Source: an uncultured Rhodobacter sp. (GTDB lineage Bacteria; Pseudomonadota; Alphaproteobacteria; Rhodobacterales; Rhodobacteraceae). From it: a stretch of DNA of 16,668 nt. Shown piece after piece: positions 1 to 7,686 of this stretch (position 1 is its first letter; each line of letters starts with the position of its first letter). A program made the translations under genes and the position numbers. The notes below the pieces were generated by a model. It ran no database searches. It saw only the letters and a list, made by a program, of their open reading frames with translations, and was not told the DNA's origin. The stretch covers positions 1-16,668 of the forward strand of contig CALGTJ010000597.1 of the NCBI GenBank assembly GCA_937901435.1, read 5' to 3'.

Positions 1-2290
1 CTGACAAATAGCTGTCCAGCAGGACGGGGCTGTCGCCAGAGACCACAGCCGCCTCTGCGATGTAGCGTTCCAACTGGGCCGTGTCGCGCACGATTTCCAT
101 GGCGCGTCCACCCAGCACATAGGACGGCCGGATCACCAGAGGATAGCCGATCTTCTTGGCGGCCTCCATTGCCTCTGCATCGGTCGAGGCAATGGCATTG
201 TTGGGTTGGTGCAAGCCCAGCTTGGTGACCAGCTCCTGAAACCGCTCGCGATCCTCGGCCAAATCGATGGCATCGGGCGTCGTGCCTAAAATCGGGATGC
301 CAGCTTCGTGCAAGGCATTGGCCAGTTTCAGCGGAGTCTGCCCGCCAAATTGTACGATTACGCCATGTAGCGTGCCGTTGTCCTGCTCGCGGGTAAGGAT
401 CTCCATCACATGCTCGTATGTGAGGGGTTCAAAATACAACCTGTCCGATGTGTCATAGTCGGTCGACACGGTTTCGGGGTTACAGTTGATCATGATCGTC
501 TCGTAGCCCTGCTTGGACAGCGAGAAACAGGCGTGGCAACAGCAATAGTCGAACTCGATCCCCTGACCGATGCGGTTCGGGCCACCGCCCAGAATAACGA
601 CCTTTTTGGCGTCACTGGGCCGCGCCTCGCATTCGACTTCGCCCATGACCGGGCTTTCGTAGGTCGAGTACATATAAGGCGTCTGCGCCTCGAACTCTGC
701 CGCACACGTGTCGATGCGCTTGAACACCGCCTTGACGCCCAGATTATGCCGCGCACGGCGCACCTGGCCTTCAGACCGGCCCGTCAGCTTGGCCAAACGC
801 GCATCGGTAAAGCCCATCATCTTGACGCCGCGCAATCCCGACTCGTCCATGGGCAGGCCGTTTTTGCGGATGACAGCCTCGGCGTCGATGATTTCGCGGA
901 TACGGGCAAGGAACCACGGATCATAGGCGGTTGCGGCCTGGATCTGATCGTCGCTGAGGCCGTGGCGCATGGCCTGTGCAATCACACGAATGCGATCCGG
1001 TGTCTGCCGGGACAGTTCGCGCACGATGGCGGCCTGCTCTGGCGCGCCCTCAATCTCTATTTCGTCAAAGCCTGTCAGGCCCGTCTCCATCGAGGCCAGC
1101 GCCTTTTGCATCGATTCGTGGAACGTCCGCCCAATCGCCATGACCTCTCCCACGGATTTCATCGCGGTGGACAGCAGCGGCTCAGAGCCGGGAAATTTCT
1201 CAAAGGCAAAGCGCGGGATCTTGGTGACCACATAGTCGATGGTCGGTTCGAAACTGGCAGGCGTGACCTTGGTGATGTCGTTGTCAAGTTCATCAAGCGT
1301 ATAGCCGACGGCCAGCTTGGCCGCGATCTTTGCAATCGGGAAACCCGTCGCCTTGGACGCCAGCGCAGAAGAGCGCGACACGCGCGGGTTCATCTCGATC
1401 ACGACCATACGTCCATCAGCGGGATTTACCGCCCATTGCACGTTCGACCCGCCGGTTTCGACGCCGATCTCGCGCAGTACGGCGATAGAGCCGTTGCGCA
1501 TGATCTGATATTCCTTGTCGGTCAGCGTCAAGGCGGGGGCAACGGTGATGCTGTCACCCGTATGCACGCCCATCGGATCGACGTTTTCGATGGCGCAGAC
1601 GATGATCGCGTTGTCGGCGGTGTCGCGCACCACCTCCATCTCGAACTCTTTCCAGCCCAGCAGGGACTCGTCGATCAGGATTTGATTGACGGGCGAAGCG
1701 GCAAGGCCGGATTTGCAATAATATTCATAGTCTTCGCGGTTATAAGCGACACCACCGCCCGTGCCGCCCAGCGTAAAGGCGGGCCGGATGATCGCAGGCA
1801 GGCCCACATAATTAATCGCGTCCATACACTCTTGAAAGGTATTGGCAATCGTCGCCTTGGGATTTTCCAGACCGATGCGGTCCATCGCCTCGCGGAACAG
1901 CTTGCGATCTTCTGCCATCTCAATGGCGGGACGTTTCGCTCCGATCATCTCGACGCCGTATTTCGCCAGCACACCCATTTCTTCGAGCGCAAGCGAGGTG
2001 TTCAGACCTGTCTGTCCGCCCATTGTTGGCAGCAGCGCGTCGGGGCGCTCCTTTTCGATGATCTTGGCGACGACCTCTGGTGTGATCGGCTCGATATAGG
2101 TGGCATCGGCCAGTTCGGGGTCGGTCATGATCGTGGCGGGGTTCGAGTTTACCAGAATGACCCGGTATCCCTCTTCGCGCAGGGCCTTGCAGGCTTGCGC
2201 GCCGGAATAGTCAAACTCGCAGGCCTGTCCAATGATAATAGGGCCCGCGCCAATGATCATTATCGACTTGATGTCGGTTCTTTTTGGCAT
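1..2290 (-). CDS. carB: Carbamoyl-phosphate synthase large subunit, N-terminal two thirds (runs off the window)
   Basis: CarB makes carbamoyl phosphate from bicarbonate, two ATP and glutamine-derived ammonia, working with the small subunit CarA; it feeds pyrimidine and arginine synthesis in the cytoplasm. The reading frame opens at the ATG at 2290 with [21 protein letters not shown], the standard CarB start, and stays open for 763 codons to the window edge; the family is usually about 1,080-1,120 residues, so the C-terminal end is missing. Visible are the first ATP-grasp half ([14 protein letters not shown], then [18 protein letters not shown]), the oligomerisation region, and the start of the second half ([22 protein letters not shown], then [20 protein letters not shown]). 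A G-rich ribosome site (GGGGG) lies six bases before the ATG. It follows the GT87-like gene on the same strand with a 62-bp gap, which holds a possible promoter of its own. No disruption was seen. Confidence 0.97.
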   Translation of the reverse strand, partial: MPKRTDIKSIMIIGAGPIIIGQACEFDYSGAQACKALREEGYRVILVNSNPATIMTDPELADATYIEPITPEVVAKIIEKERPDALLPTMGGQTGLNTSLALEEMGVLAKYGVEMIGAKRPAIEMAEDRKLFREAMDRIGLENPKATIANTFQECMDAINYVGLPAIIRPAFTLGGTGGGVAYNREDYEYYCKSGLAASPVNQILIDESLLGWKEFEMEVVRDTADNAIIVCAIENVDPMGVHTGDSITVAPALTLTDKEYQIMRNGSIAVLREIGVETGGSNVQWAVNPADGRMVVIEMNPRVSRSSALASKATGFPIAKIAAKLAVGYTLDELDNDITKVTPASFEPTIDYVVTKIPRFAFEKFPGSEPLLSTAMKSVGEVMAIGRTFHESMQKALASMETGLTGFDEIEIEGAPEQAAIVRELSRQTPDRIRVIAQAMRHGLSDDQIQAATAYDPWFLARIREIIDAEAVIRKNGLPMDESGLRGVKMMGFTDARLAKLTGRSEGQVRRARHNLGVKAVFKRIDTCAAEFEAQTPYMYSTYESPVMGEVECEARPSDAKKVVILGGGPNRIGQGIEFDYCCCHACFSLSKQGYETIMINCNPETVSTDYDTSDRLYFEPLTYEHVMEILTREQDNGTLHGVIVQFGGQTPLKLANALHEAGIPILGTTPDAIDLAEDRERFQELVTKLGLHQPNNAIASTDAEAMEAAKKIGYPLVIRPSYVLGGRAMEIVRDTAQLERYIAEAAVVSGDSPVLLDSYLS

Positions 2291-2296
2291 GGCAGC

Positions 2297-2349
2297 CCCC
2301 GGTTTTGGCAAATTCTCCGGGGTTATAGTCCTGCGCGAACCGGGCGCAA
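2297..2349 (-). promoter_or_regulatory. Possible carB promoter and leader hairpin
   Basis: On the minus strand, TTGCGC (2349-2344) and TATAAC (2327-2322) are separated by 16 bases, a plausible sigma70-type pair. Between this and the carB start lies an inverted repeat CCCCGG/CCGGGG (2322-2317 and 2302-2297, 14-nt loop) that would fold in the short leader just upstream of the ribosome site. The promoter is inferred by eye; the -35 half is weak. Confidence 0.3.
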
Positions 2350-2352
2350 GCC

Positions 2353-3654
2353 CTAAGCTGTGCCCTGTGGCCTCTGGCGCAGATTTGCAGTGACCACGCA
2401 GAAAAGCGCCAGCATCGTTCCCGCCCCGACGCAGGCAAGGCCCAGATCGCTTTGGAACACGCTTTCAAGTTTTGGTAACGCCATGTGGCTGGTGAGGGTC
2501 GCCACTGTGATGATGCTGACGGCCCCGATGCGGAAGGGAAGCAAGCCGATGAGCGCGGGTAGGAGGAAAAGCTGTGGCAGAAAATAATGGGCCCAGCCGA
2601 GGGGGCCAAAGAGATTGATCAGCAGGGAAAACAGGAACAGCCGGGCGACGAGGCGGCGGTCTGCGTCCAGTTTCGTGGTCGCGAAGATGGCCCAGCCGAG
2701 GCAGAGTATTAACAGAGCTTTGGACAGGATCTGCACCAAAGCGATCTCTGGCAGGCGGAAATCGGCAGCACCTGCGGTGATGGGCGGGGCAAGGTCAAAT
2801 GACGTTGCGACACCGTAAACAAGGATCTCTGCGGAATAGGCCATCGCGGTCACCAGCGGCGATGCGCTGGCAGCGGCGGCACTTGTCAGGAAATCCAAGT
2901 GTAGCTGAACGCCCGCCAACATCAAACTGAGCAGGCCCAAGGCGGCCCCGGTGATTGTGAACGCGACAAGCGAGCGCCATTGCCGGTCGAACAGGAAGAT
3001 CAGGACAAGCCCGGCAGGTGCAATTTTCAATGCAGCAGCGACGCCGAGAATGCCCCCGGCTAAGACGAAGTGGCCACTGGAATACCTCTCGAAGGCCAGC
3101 AGAATCAGAAAGACCACGACGATTTGTGGCTGCAAATGCATCACGGCGCCAAAGCTGATGACAGAGGTTACGAGCAGGCCCAGCGTTAATAGAACCCAAC
3201 TCCACGCGGGCAGGGCAAAGCGGCGTGCCATGCGCCAGCACAGGCCAACGCTTGCAATCATCATGGCAAGTTCAATCACCGCCATCACGTTGAAAAACGT
3301 ATAAGGTCCGATGACTTGGGTCACAGGGGACAACAAAACAGCCCAAAGGGGCGGGTAGACATAGGGCAGGGCCGTCTTGCCGGTCAGGCCCAATTCCGGC
3401 AGCAATGGCATCCAATTCGGCGGCACCCCGTTAAAGAAATGTGGGGGCGCGTCATACATCAACTCTGGCATTCCGGTGCCATGAACGTAGGCCGCCATGT
3501 AGATCGCGCTTAGGTCCGGGGGAAAGCCATTCCAGATCCCGCGCAGGACCATGAAGGCGACTACGACCAATAGGGCGCAAGCCACGGTCATGCGCAAAAC
3601 CTGCGTGGACGTCTCTGTTTCAAAGCGACCGCCTTGATCTGATGCAAACGCCAT
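2353..3654 (-). CDS. Multi-pass membrane protein of the GT87 / DUF2029 glycosyltransferase type
   Basis: This is a 433-residue integral membrane protein with roughly nine to eleven hydrophobic helices. The layout fits the GT87 (DUF2029, GT-C fold) group, whose members transfer sugars from polyprenyl-phosphate donors on the outer face of the inner membrane. After the first helix (about residues 21-40) comes a loop with [12 protein letters not shown], where the Asp sits as in the catalytic loop of GT-C enzymes, followed by an aromatic, Pro-rich loop ([13 protein letters not shown]) and a late [12 protein letters not shown] segment. The open frame extends to 3777, but I chose the ATG at 3654: the extra 41 residues are charged and unlike the family, and AAGGGG lies about 12 bases upstream of this ATG. 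It precedes carB on the same strand, but no functional link is implied. The family call is moderate; the sugar and acceptor are unknown. Confidence 0.75.
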   Translation of the reverse strand: MAFASDQGGRFETETSTQVLRMTVACALLVVVAFMVLRGIWNGFPPDLSAIYMAAYVHGTGMPELMYDAPPHFFNGVPPNWMPLLPELGLTGKTALPYVYPPLWAVLLSPVTQVIGPYTFFNVMAVIELAMMIASVGLCWRMARRFALPAWSWVLLTLGLLVTSVISFGAVMHLQPQIVVVFLILLAFERYSSGHFVLAGGILGVAAALKIAPAGLVLIFLFDRQWRSLVAFTITGAALGLLSLMLAGVQLHLDFLTSAAAASASPLVTAMAYSAEILVYGVATSFDLAPPITAGAADFRLPEIALVQILSKALLILCLGWAIFATTKLDADRRLVARLFLFSLLINLFGPLGWAHYFLPQLFLLPALIGLLPFRIGAVSIITVATLTSHMALPKLESVFQSDLGLACVGAGTMLALFCVVTANLRQRPQGTA

Positions 3655-3849
3655 TTTTTGCAAGTGCCCCTTGTCAGTTTCTCGGTGTCGGTTTTTCGGT
3701 GTTGTTACCTCGAGTTTAAGCGGCGAAATTGGCGACAATGTGGCCAAGTCTCCGCGTATTATCTTTGAGAATGGCAAAATACCTATGGTTTTATCGCCCA
3801 GAACGTCAAAGCCTCGACCACAAGCTCACCAACAAACGCCCCCAATCCC

Positions 3850-3882
3850 TTGACTTCCCGCCGATTGCCATGTGTATCGGCG
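3850..3882 (+). promoter_or_regulatory. Probable aspS promoter overlapped by an inverted repeat
   Basis: TTGACT (3850-3855) and TGTATC (3873-3878), 17 bases apart, form a candidate promoter 40 bases upstream of the aspS start; the -35 is close to consensus and the -10 is poor. A 7-bp inverted repeat, CGCCGAT (3859-3865) and ATCGGCG (3876-3882), straddles the spacer and -10, so it could be an operator, or a stem if transcription begins further upstream. By-eye prediction only. Confidence 0.42.
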
Positions 3883-3917
3883 CAAATCCTCTATTCGTTC
3901 CGAAAAGGACCGCAAAA

Positions 3918-5696
3918 ATGCACGCCTATCGCAGCCATACATGCGCCGAACTCAACACATCCAACGTGGGCGAAACCGTTCGTTTGTCCGGCTGGGTGCA
4001 TCGCGTGCGCGATCACGGTGGCCTGCTGTTCATCGACCTGCGCGATCACTATGGGATCACTCAGGTTATGGCAGATCCGGATAGCCCGGTGTTTTCGCAG
4101 ATTGAAAAGCTGCGCTCTGAATGGTGCATTCGGATCGAGGGCAATGTGATGGCGCGCGATGCGAGCCTTGTGAACAGCAAGATTCCGACTGGCGAGATCG
4201 AGGTGTTTATCCGCGGTCTCGAAGTGCTTGGCGAGGCACAAGAACTGCCGCTAATGGTTTTTGGCGAGCAGGGATACCCCGAAGAAACACGGCTGCGCTA
4301 TCGTTTTCTGGATCTGCGCCGTGAAAAACTGCACGAAAACATCATGTTACGCAGCAAGGTCGTGCAGGATCTGCGCCAGCGTATGTGGGCGCAGGGCTTT
4401 ACCGAATTTCAGACGCCGATCATCACCGCCTCTTCGCCAGAAGGCGCGCGCGATTTCCTTGTTCCCTCGCGCCTGCATCCCGGCAAATTCTATGCTCTGC
4501 CGCAAGCCCCTCAATTGTTCAAACAGTTGATCATGGTCTCGGGCTTTGACCGCTATTTCCAGATCGCACCGTGTTTCCGGGACGAAGATCCGCGTGCAGA
4601 CCGCTCGCCGACGGATTTTTATCAGCTTGATCTCGAGATGTCTTTTGTCGAGCAACAGGATGTCTTTGACGCGATCCAGCCGGTGTTACAGGGCTGTTTC
4701 GAAAAATTCGGCAAAGGCCGTCCGGTGGATGCGGAGTGGCCGCAGATTTCCTATGCGGACGCGTTGAAATGGTACGGCTCTGACAAGCCGGACCTGCGCA
4801 ACCCGATCAAAATGCAGGATGTGTCAGAGCATTTCCGCGGGTCTGGTTTTGCGATTTTCGCAAAATTGCTGGAACAGGACGGAACAGAGATTCGCGCAAT
4901 ACCCGCGCCGACCGGTGGCAGCCGCAAATTTTGCGATCGCATGAACGCCTATGCGCAAAAAGAAGGTCTGCCCGGCATGGGTTATATATTTTGGCGCGAT
5001 CAGGGCGAAGGGCTTGAGGCCGCTGGTCCTTTGGCCAAAAACATTGGTCCCGAGCGTACCGAAGCGATCCGTCAGCAGCTTGGTTTGGGTGTGGGCGACG
5101 CTGCGTTTTTCCTTGGCGGCAAGCCATCGGCCTTTCAATCTGTCGCAGGGCGTGCGCGCAATGTGATCGGCCAAGACCTGAACCTGACGGATAAAGACCG
5201 CTTTGCCTTCTGTTGGATTGTCGATTTCCCGATGTATGAAAAGGATGAGGACAGCGGAAAAATCGATTTCTCGCACAACCCGTTCTCTATGCCGCAGGGT
5301 GGGTTAGAGGCTTTGGCTGGCGACCCGCTTGACGTGCTTGGGTTCCAGTATGACCTTGCCTGCAACGGGTATGAGCTGATTTCGGGGGCGGTGCGCAACC
5401 ATCGGCTTGACGTGATGTATAAGGCGTTTGACCTGGCCGGTTACGAGAAGACAGAGGTGGAAACCCGCTTTCCTGGACTGGTCGGTGCGTTCAAATATGG
5501 CCCCCCACCGCACGGCGGTTGCGCGGCGGGCATTGACCGCATGGTCATGTTGCTGGCTGACGAGGCAAATATCCGCGAAGTGATCATGTTTCCGATGAAC
5601 CAGCGCGCCGAAGACCTTATGATGGGTGGGCCATCTGATCCGTCGAACGAGCAGTTGATGGAACTTGGCCTGCGGATTATCCCAAAAGAGGCCTGA
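3918..5696 (+). CDS. aspS: Aspartyl-tRNA synthetase (bacterial type, probably non-discriminating)
   Basis: AspRS attaches aspartate to tRNA(Asp). At 592 residues it has the usual bacterial length, including the central GAD insertion. The N-terminal OB-fold anticodon domain (about 1-110) carries [19 protein letters not shown]. Class II motif 2 reads [10 protein letters not shown] followed by [10 protein letters not shown], and motif 3 reads [11 protein letters not shown] near the C terminus, then [14 protein letters not shown], all standard for the family. I chose the ATG at 3918 (MHAYRSHTC) over the longer frame from 3729: it matches the family N terminus and has AAGGA nine bases upstream. 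His33 in RVRDHGG is the residue known from Pseudomonas AspRS to allow charging of tRNA(Asn) as well, which suggests a non-discriminating enzyme that needs the amidotransferase GatCAB; that part is inference. The gene stands alone and ends in a hairpin terminator. Confidence 0.97.
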   Translation: MHAYRSHTCAELNTSNVGETVRLSGWVHRVRDHGGLLFIDLRDHYGITQVMADPDSPVFSQIEKLRSEWCIRIEGNVMARDASLVNSKIPTGEIEVFIRGLEVLGEAQELPLMVFGEQGYPEETRLRYRFLDLRREKLHENIMLRSKVVQDLRQRMWAQGFTEFQTPIITASSPEGARDFLVPSRLHPGKFYALPQAPQLFKQLIMVSGFDRYFQIAPCFRDEDPRADRSPTDFYQLDLEMSFVEQQDVFDAIQPVLQGCFEKFGKGRPVDAEWPQISYADALKWYGSDKPDLRNPIKMQDVSEHFRGSGFAIFAKLLEQDGTEIRAIPAPTGGSRKFCDRMNAYAQKEGLPGMGYIFWRDQGEGLEAAGPLAKNIGPERTEAIRQQLGLGVGDAAFFLGGKPSAFQSVAGRARNVIGQDLNLTDKDRFAFCWIVDFPMYEKDEDSGKIDFSHNPFSMPQGGLEALAGDPLDVLGFQYDLACNGYELISGAVRNHRLDVMYKAFDLAGYEKTEVETRFPGLVGAFKYGPPPHGGCAAGIDRMVMLLADEANIREVIMFPMNQRAEDLMMGGPSDPSNEQLMELGLRIIPKEA

Positions 5697-5745
5697 CACA
5701 ATTGTGTCGCCCTCCGTGATGGTGGGTGACACAGGGTGCTTTGCT
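5695..5745 (+). terminator. aspS terminator with competing upstream palindrome
   Basis: TGTGTCGCCC (5703-5712) pairs with GGGTGACACA (5724-5733), ten pairs including one G-U, with an 11-nt loop, followed by GGGTGCTTTGCTT. The G-U wobble favours the plus-strand RNA, so it most likely ends aspS transcription. The stem's first half is also the second half of a perfect 14-bp palindrome GACACAATTGTGTC (5695-5708) that begins inside the aspS stop codon, so two hairpins are mutually exclusive. The T tract is weak. Confidence 0.6.
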
Positions 5746-5927
5746 TAGCCTGACAGCACGTCCGTTTGAACATCGTTGGTCGCCTCGAAACGCACAATGT
5801 CCGTTTTGGTCACGACGGTGGCCACGATGGCCGTGCTCAGGGACAATACACCCAGCGAAAAAATGGTCCAATCCAACGCTTCGCGCAGGCGGTCTTTGAT
5901 TTGTGGATTCAATGTAAAATCTGACAT
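5745..5927 (-). CDS. Small single-helix membrane protein (60 aa), function unknown
   Basis: The protein has a charged N terminus (MSDFTLNPQIKDRLREALDW), one hydrophobic helix at about residues 20-41 (TIFSLGVLSLSTAIVATVV) and a short polar tail. It looks like a bitopic inner-membrane protein with the N terminus probably cytoplasmic. GGAG lies six bases before the ATG, a good ribosome site, and the start is preceded by a compact predicted RNA fold at 5936-5985 that includes part of this ribosome site. The gene lies about 200 bp downstream of a response-regulator gene on the same strand, but a hairpin between them suggests it is transcribed separately. I do not recognise a family. The protein-like composition and good start make it likely to be real. 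Confidence 0.65.
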   Translation of the reverse strand: MSDFTLNPQIKDRLREALDWTIFSLGVLSLSTAIVATVVTKTDIVRFEATNDVQTDVLSG

Positions 5928-5935
5928 GGCAGGCT

Positions 5936-5985
5936 CCGGTTCAAGGATAGCAGCATCCTGATCACTGGTATGATCTGAGAACCGG
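5936..5985 (-). promoter_or_regulatory. Candidate structured leader: predicted three-way junction in front of the 60-aa gene
   Basis: Within 50 bases there are three perfect inverted repeats nested as a three-way junction. An outer 7-bp stem, CCGGTTC (5936-5942) with GAACCGG (5979-5985), encloses AGGAT/ATCCT (5944-5948, 5955-5959, 6-nt loop) and GATCA/TGATC (5960-5964, 5971-5975, 6-nt loop). Only four junction bases are unpaired (A at 5943 and TGA at 5976-5978). In the minus-strand RNA, the 3' half of the outer stem ends in CCGG and runs straight into AG, so half of the GGAG ribosome site of the 60-aa gene is locked in the closing stem. That geometry suits a cis-regulatory leader. I match it to no known riboswitch class; function is inference. 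Confidence 0.5.
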
Positions 5986-6074
5986 GTGAAAATTTGGTTG
6001 AAAACGGATGTTTTTGTGAGGCGCGTGGCGGGATTGTGTCATCTGAAGATCTGGGGCGTCGCCGGAGCAAAGGT

Positions 6075-6101
6075 ACAGAGAAACAGGCCGCCAATGGCAG
6101 C
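6075..6101 (-). terminator. Possible terminator of the response-regulator gene
   Basis: Reading the minus strand, GCTGCC (6101-6096), loop ATT, GGCGGC (6092-6087) forms a six-pair stem with one G-U, followed by CTGTTTCTCT. It lies 24 bases beyond the response-regulator stop. The U tract is interrupted, so this is only a candidate. Confidence 0.4.
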
Positions 6102-6124
6102 AAGTTACTGGCATGACGCCATTT

Positions 6125-6844
6125 TCAGATCACGACTTGTCCTTCCAGCCGCTCTTGTAGCAGCCCCGCGACGCGGGCAAGGTCGGACCCGATCGCAGCC
6201 CCGGTCATGTGTGATTTCGCAAGATCGCTGGCGGCGGCCTCTAGCGCGTGATCATGCGCGCTACGGGCCACACCAGTCAGGAATTTTGCCACATAATCAA
6301 TGGTCTCGCCGTGATCCGAGGTGGTCAGCAGGTCCGCCACATGGGCCAAATCATCGCGAAATGCGATCTGATCGGGCGATATCATTTCGTTAGAGACCAG
6401 CCTTGGTCCCTTGGGTTGTTGATAGTTCGGCAGGTTTTCAAGCACCGCTTTTTGAAACACAGCAAGGCTTTCAATCGGTTTGGGTAAAAACCCATCGGCC
6501 CCGGCGTCCATGGCTGCGATCAGGTTCCGGTCATCGCCTGATGTGGCAAGAATCACTGGCACCCGCGCTTTGGCATGTGCGAGATCCCGTATCAGTTCGA
6601 TCCCGGACCCGTCCGGAAGGCCCTGATCAATGATCACGACGCTGGGCATATACACCCCAAGATGCCGTCGGGCGGCTGACAGGCTATCGGCACGCCGGAT
6701 CCGGGCACCGCTGCGCAAACACAGCAGCCGCACGGCCTCTGACGCGAACCGACTGTCTTCGACGACGAGCACTGTCAGTCCTGCAAGCGGGCGATCCGAG
6801 TGACCGACGGGACCAAGCAGAAGAGGGTCAAGAGTGATTGGCAT
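6125..6844 (-). CDS. Response regulator with one receiver domain and an unclassified helical C-terminal part
   Basis: This 239-residue cytoplasmic protein has a CheY-like receiver domain at about residues 22-140. The acidic pocket is Glu29/Asp30 (VLVVEDSR), the phospho-acceptor is Asp73 (VVIIDQGLPDGSG), the switch Thr is Thr101 (ILATSGD) and the conserved Lys is Lys122 (FLPKPIES), so phosphorylation is expected. The C-terminal ~95 residues are helical and match no DNA-binding or enzymatic output domain I recognise; the stretch SAHDHALEAAASDL is faintly like a histidine-phosphotransfer helix, but this is weak. I chose the ATG at 6844 because AAGGAG lies eight bases upstream and the receiver fold follows soon after; the frame is open to 7012, but that extension reads into the divergent promoter region. 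No partner kinase is next to it. Confidence 0.85.
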   Translation of the reverse strand: MPITLDPLLLGPVGHSDRPLAGLTVLVVEDSRFASEAVRLLCLRSGARIRRADSLSAARRHLGVYMPSVVIIDQGLPDGSGIELIRDLAHAKARVPVILATSGDDRNLIAAMDAGADGFLPKPIESLAVFQKAVLENLPNYQQPKGPRLVSNEMISPDQIAFRDDLAHVADLLTTSDHGETIDYVAKFLTGVARSAHDHALEAAASDLAKSHMTGAAIGSDLARVAGLLQERLEGQVVI

Positions 6845-6897
6845 GGCACTGACTCCTTCAATAAAACTGACTTGATTAAGACCGAAGATAATGAATC

Positions 6898-6911
6898 CAC
6901 GGTTAACCGTG
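6898..6911. promoter_or_regulatory. 14-bp perfect palindrome between divergent genes (candidate operator)
   Basis: CACGGTTAACCGTG is self-complementary over 14 bp. It sits in the 147-bp space between the response-regulator gene (minus) and the methylmalonyl-CoA epimerase gene (plus), 53 bp from the first start and 80 bp from the second. A symmetric site here suits a dimeric DNA-binding protein. Which regulator binds is unknown. Confidence 0.45.
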
Positions 6912-6936
6912 AGGCCGACTGCGGCGATTGTTCCGA

Positions 6937-6965
6937 TTGCGTTGCACGCGACGCAAAGCGATAAG
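6937..6965 (+). promoter_or_regulatory. Possible promoter of the epimerase gene
   Basis: TTGCGT (6937-6942) and GATAAG (6960-6965) are 17 bases apart, which would start transcription just before the ribosome site of the epimerase gene. The -35 element is also the left arm of an inverted repeat TTGCGT/ACGCAA (6937-6942, 6951-6956), a possible binding site for a regulator. Prediction by eye. Confidence 0.38.
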
Positions 6966-6991
6966 CGCAAAATTCTGACAGGAGCCTGCCC

Positions 6992-7396
6992 ATGATCGGT
7001 CGTTTGAACCATGTTGCCATCGCCGTGCCCGACCTTGATGCGGCCTCGGCGCTATATCGTGATACGCTTGGGGCCAAGGTCGGCGCGCCGCAGGATGAGC
7101 CGGATCATGGGGTGACAGTGGTGTTTATCGAACTGCCCAACACCAAGATTGAATTGCTCTTTCCTTTGGGTGAGAGCAGCCCGATCCAAGGGTTTCTGGA
7201 CAAAAACCCCTCTGGCGGGATCCATCACATCTGTTACGAGGTCGAGGATATCATCGCAGCGCGTGACAAACTGGCGGCTGGTGGCGCGCGCGTGCTGGGG
7301 GGCGGAGAGCCCAAGATCGGGGCACATGGCAAGCCCGTGTTGTTCCTGCACCCCAAGGATTTCACAGGCACTTTGGTCGAATTGGAGCAGGTCTGA
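6992..7396 (+). CDS. mce: Methylmalonyl-CoA epimerase
   Basis: The enzyme interconverts (2S)- and (2R)-methylmalonyl-CoA, linking propionyl-CoA carboxylation to methylmalonyl-CoA mutase and so to succinyl-CoA. The 134-residue length is normal for this vicinal-oxygen-chelate (glyoxalase-fold) family. The two babab modules start at LNHVAIAVPDLDAA (His7) and GIHHICYEVEDI (His78/His79), and the C-terminal TGTLVELEQ supplies the conserved acidic metal ligand near Glu130; GKPVLFLHPKDF is typical of the family. AGGAG lies seven to eight bases before the ATG at 6992. The stop codon shares one base with the start of the DUF1467 gene, so the two are translated from one message. Nearby mutase or carboxylase genes are not in the window. 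Confidence 0.93.
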   Translation: MIGRLNHVAIAVPDLDAASALYRDTLGAKVGAPQDEPDHGVTVVFIELPNTKIELLFPLGESSPIQGFLDKNPSGGIHHICYEVEDIIAARDKLAAGGARVLGGGEPKIGAHGKPVLFLHPKDFTGTLVELEQV

Positions 7397-7686
7397 TGGC
7401 CATTACATCCGCACTCGTTCTGTTCGCCGTGATCTGGTTCATGGTGCTTTTCATCGCCCTGCCGATTCGCCTGCAGACCCAGGGAGATGTTGGAGAAATC
7501 GTCCCCGGCACCCATGCGGGATCGCCCGCGAACCTTGATATCCGCAAGAAATTCCGCCTTGTGACGGCGATTTCAGTCGTTCTTTGGGTGATCATCGCGG
7601 GCACGATCACCTTTGGCGGAATCAGTGTGCGCGATCTCGATTGGTTTGACCGGATGGCGACCCCAGCCGGTGAAACAAATGGGTAA
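7396..7686 (+). CDS. DUF1467 family small membrane protein
   Basis: This 96-residue protein has two hydrophobic helices, about residues 3-24 (SALVLFAVIWFMVLFIALP) and 55-75 (VTAISVVLWVIIAGTITFGG), joined by a polar loop with RLQTQGDVGEIVPGTHAGSPAN. That loop and layout are typical of DUF1467, a small inner-membrane family common in alphaproteobacteria and without an assigned function. Its ATG overlaps the epimerase stop by one base (TGATG), a coupling often seen between these two genes. The last 65 bp overlap, tail to tail, the end of the EI24 gene on the other strand, so the coding DNA at 7622-7686 is read on both strands. Confidence 0.9.
   Translation: MAITSALVLFAVIWFMVLFIALPIRLQTQGDVGEIVPGTHAGSPANLDIRKKFRLVTAISVVLWVIIAGTITFGGISVRDLDWFDRMATPAGETNG

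Noticed and set aside
410..2356. 648-codon open frame on the plus strand opposite carB
   Set aside because: It is a shadow of carB: the minus-strand frame has full CarB motifs throughout, while the plus-strand product is His/Arg/Asp-rich, has no family features and lacks a ribosome site. Long antisense frames are common opposite GC-rich genes.
5986..6393. 135-codon plus-strand frame opposite the response-regulator end
   Set aside because: Arg/Pro-rich product with no motif, mostly antisense to a well-supported gene.
6125..7012. Longer N terminus for the response regulator
   Set aside because: The extra 56 codons cross the divergent promoter region and its palindrome, and even overlap the epimerase start at 6992; the ATG at 6844 has an excellent ribosome site.
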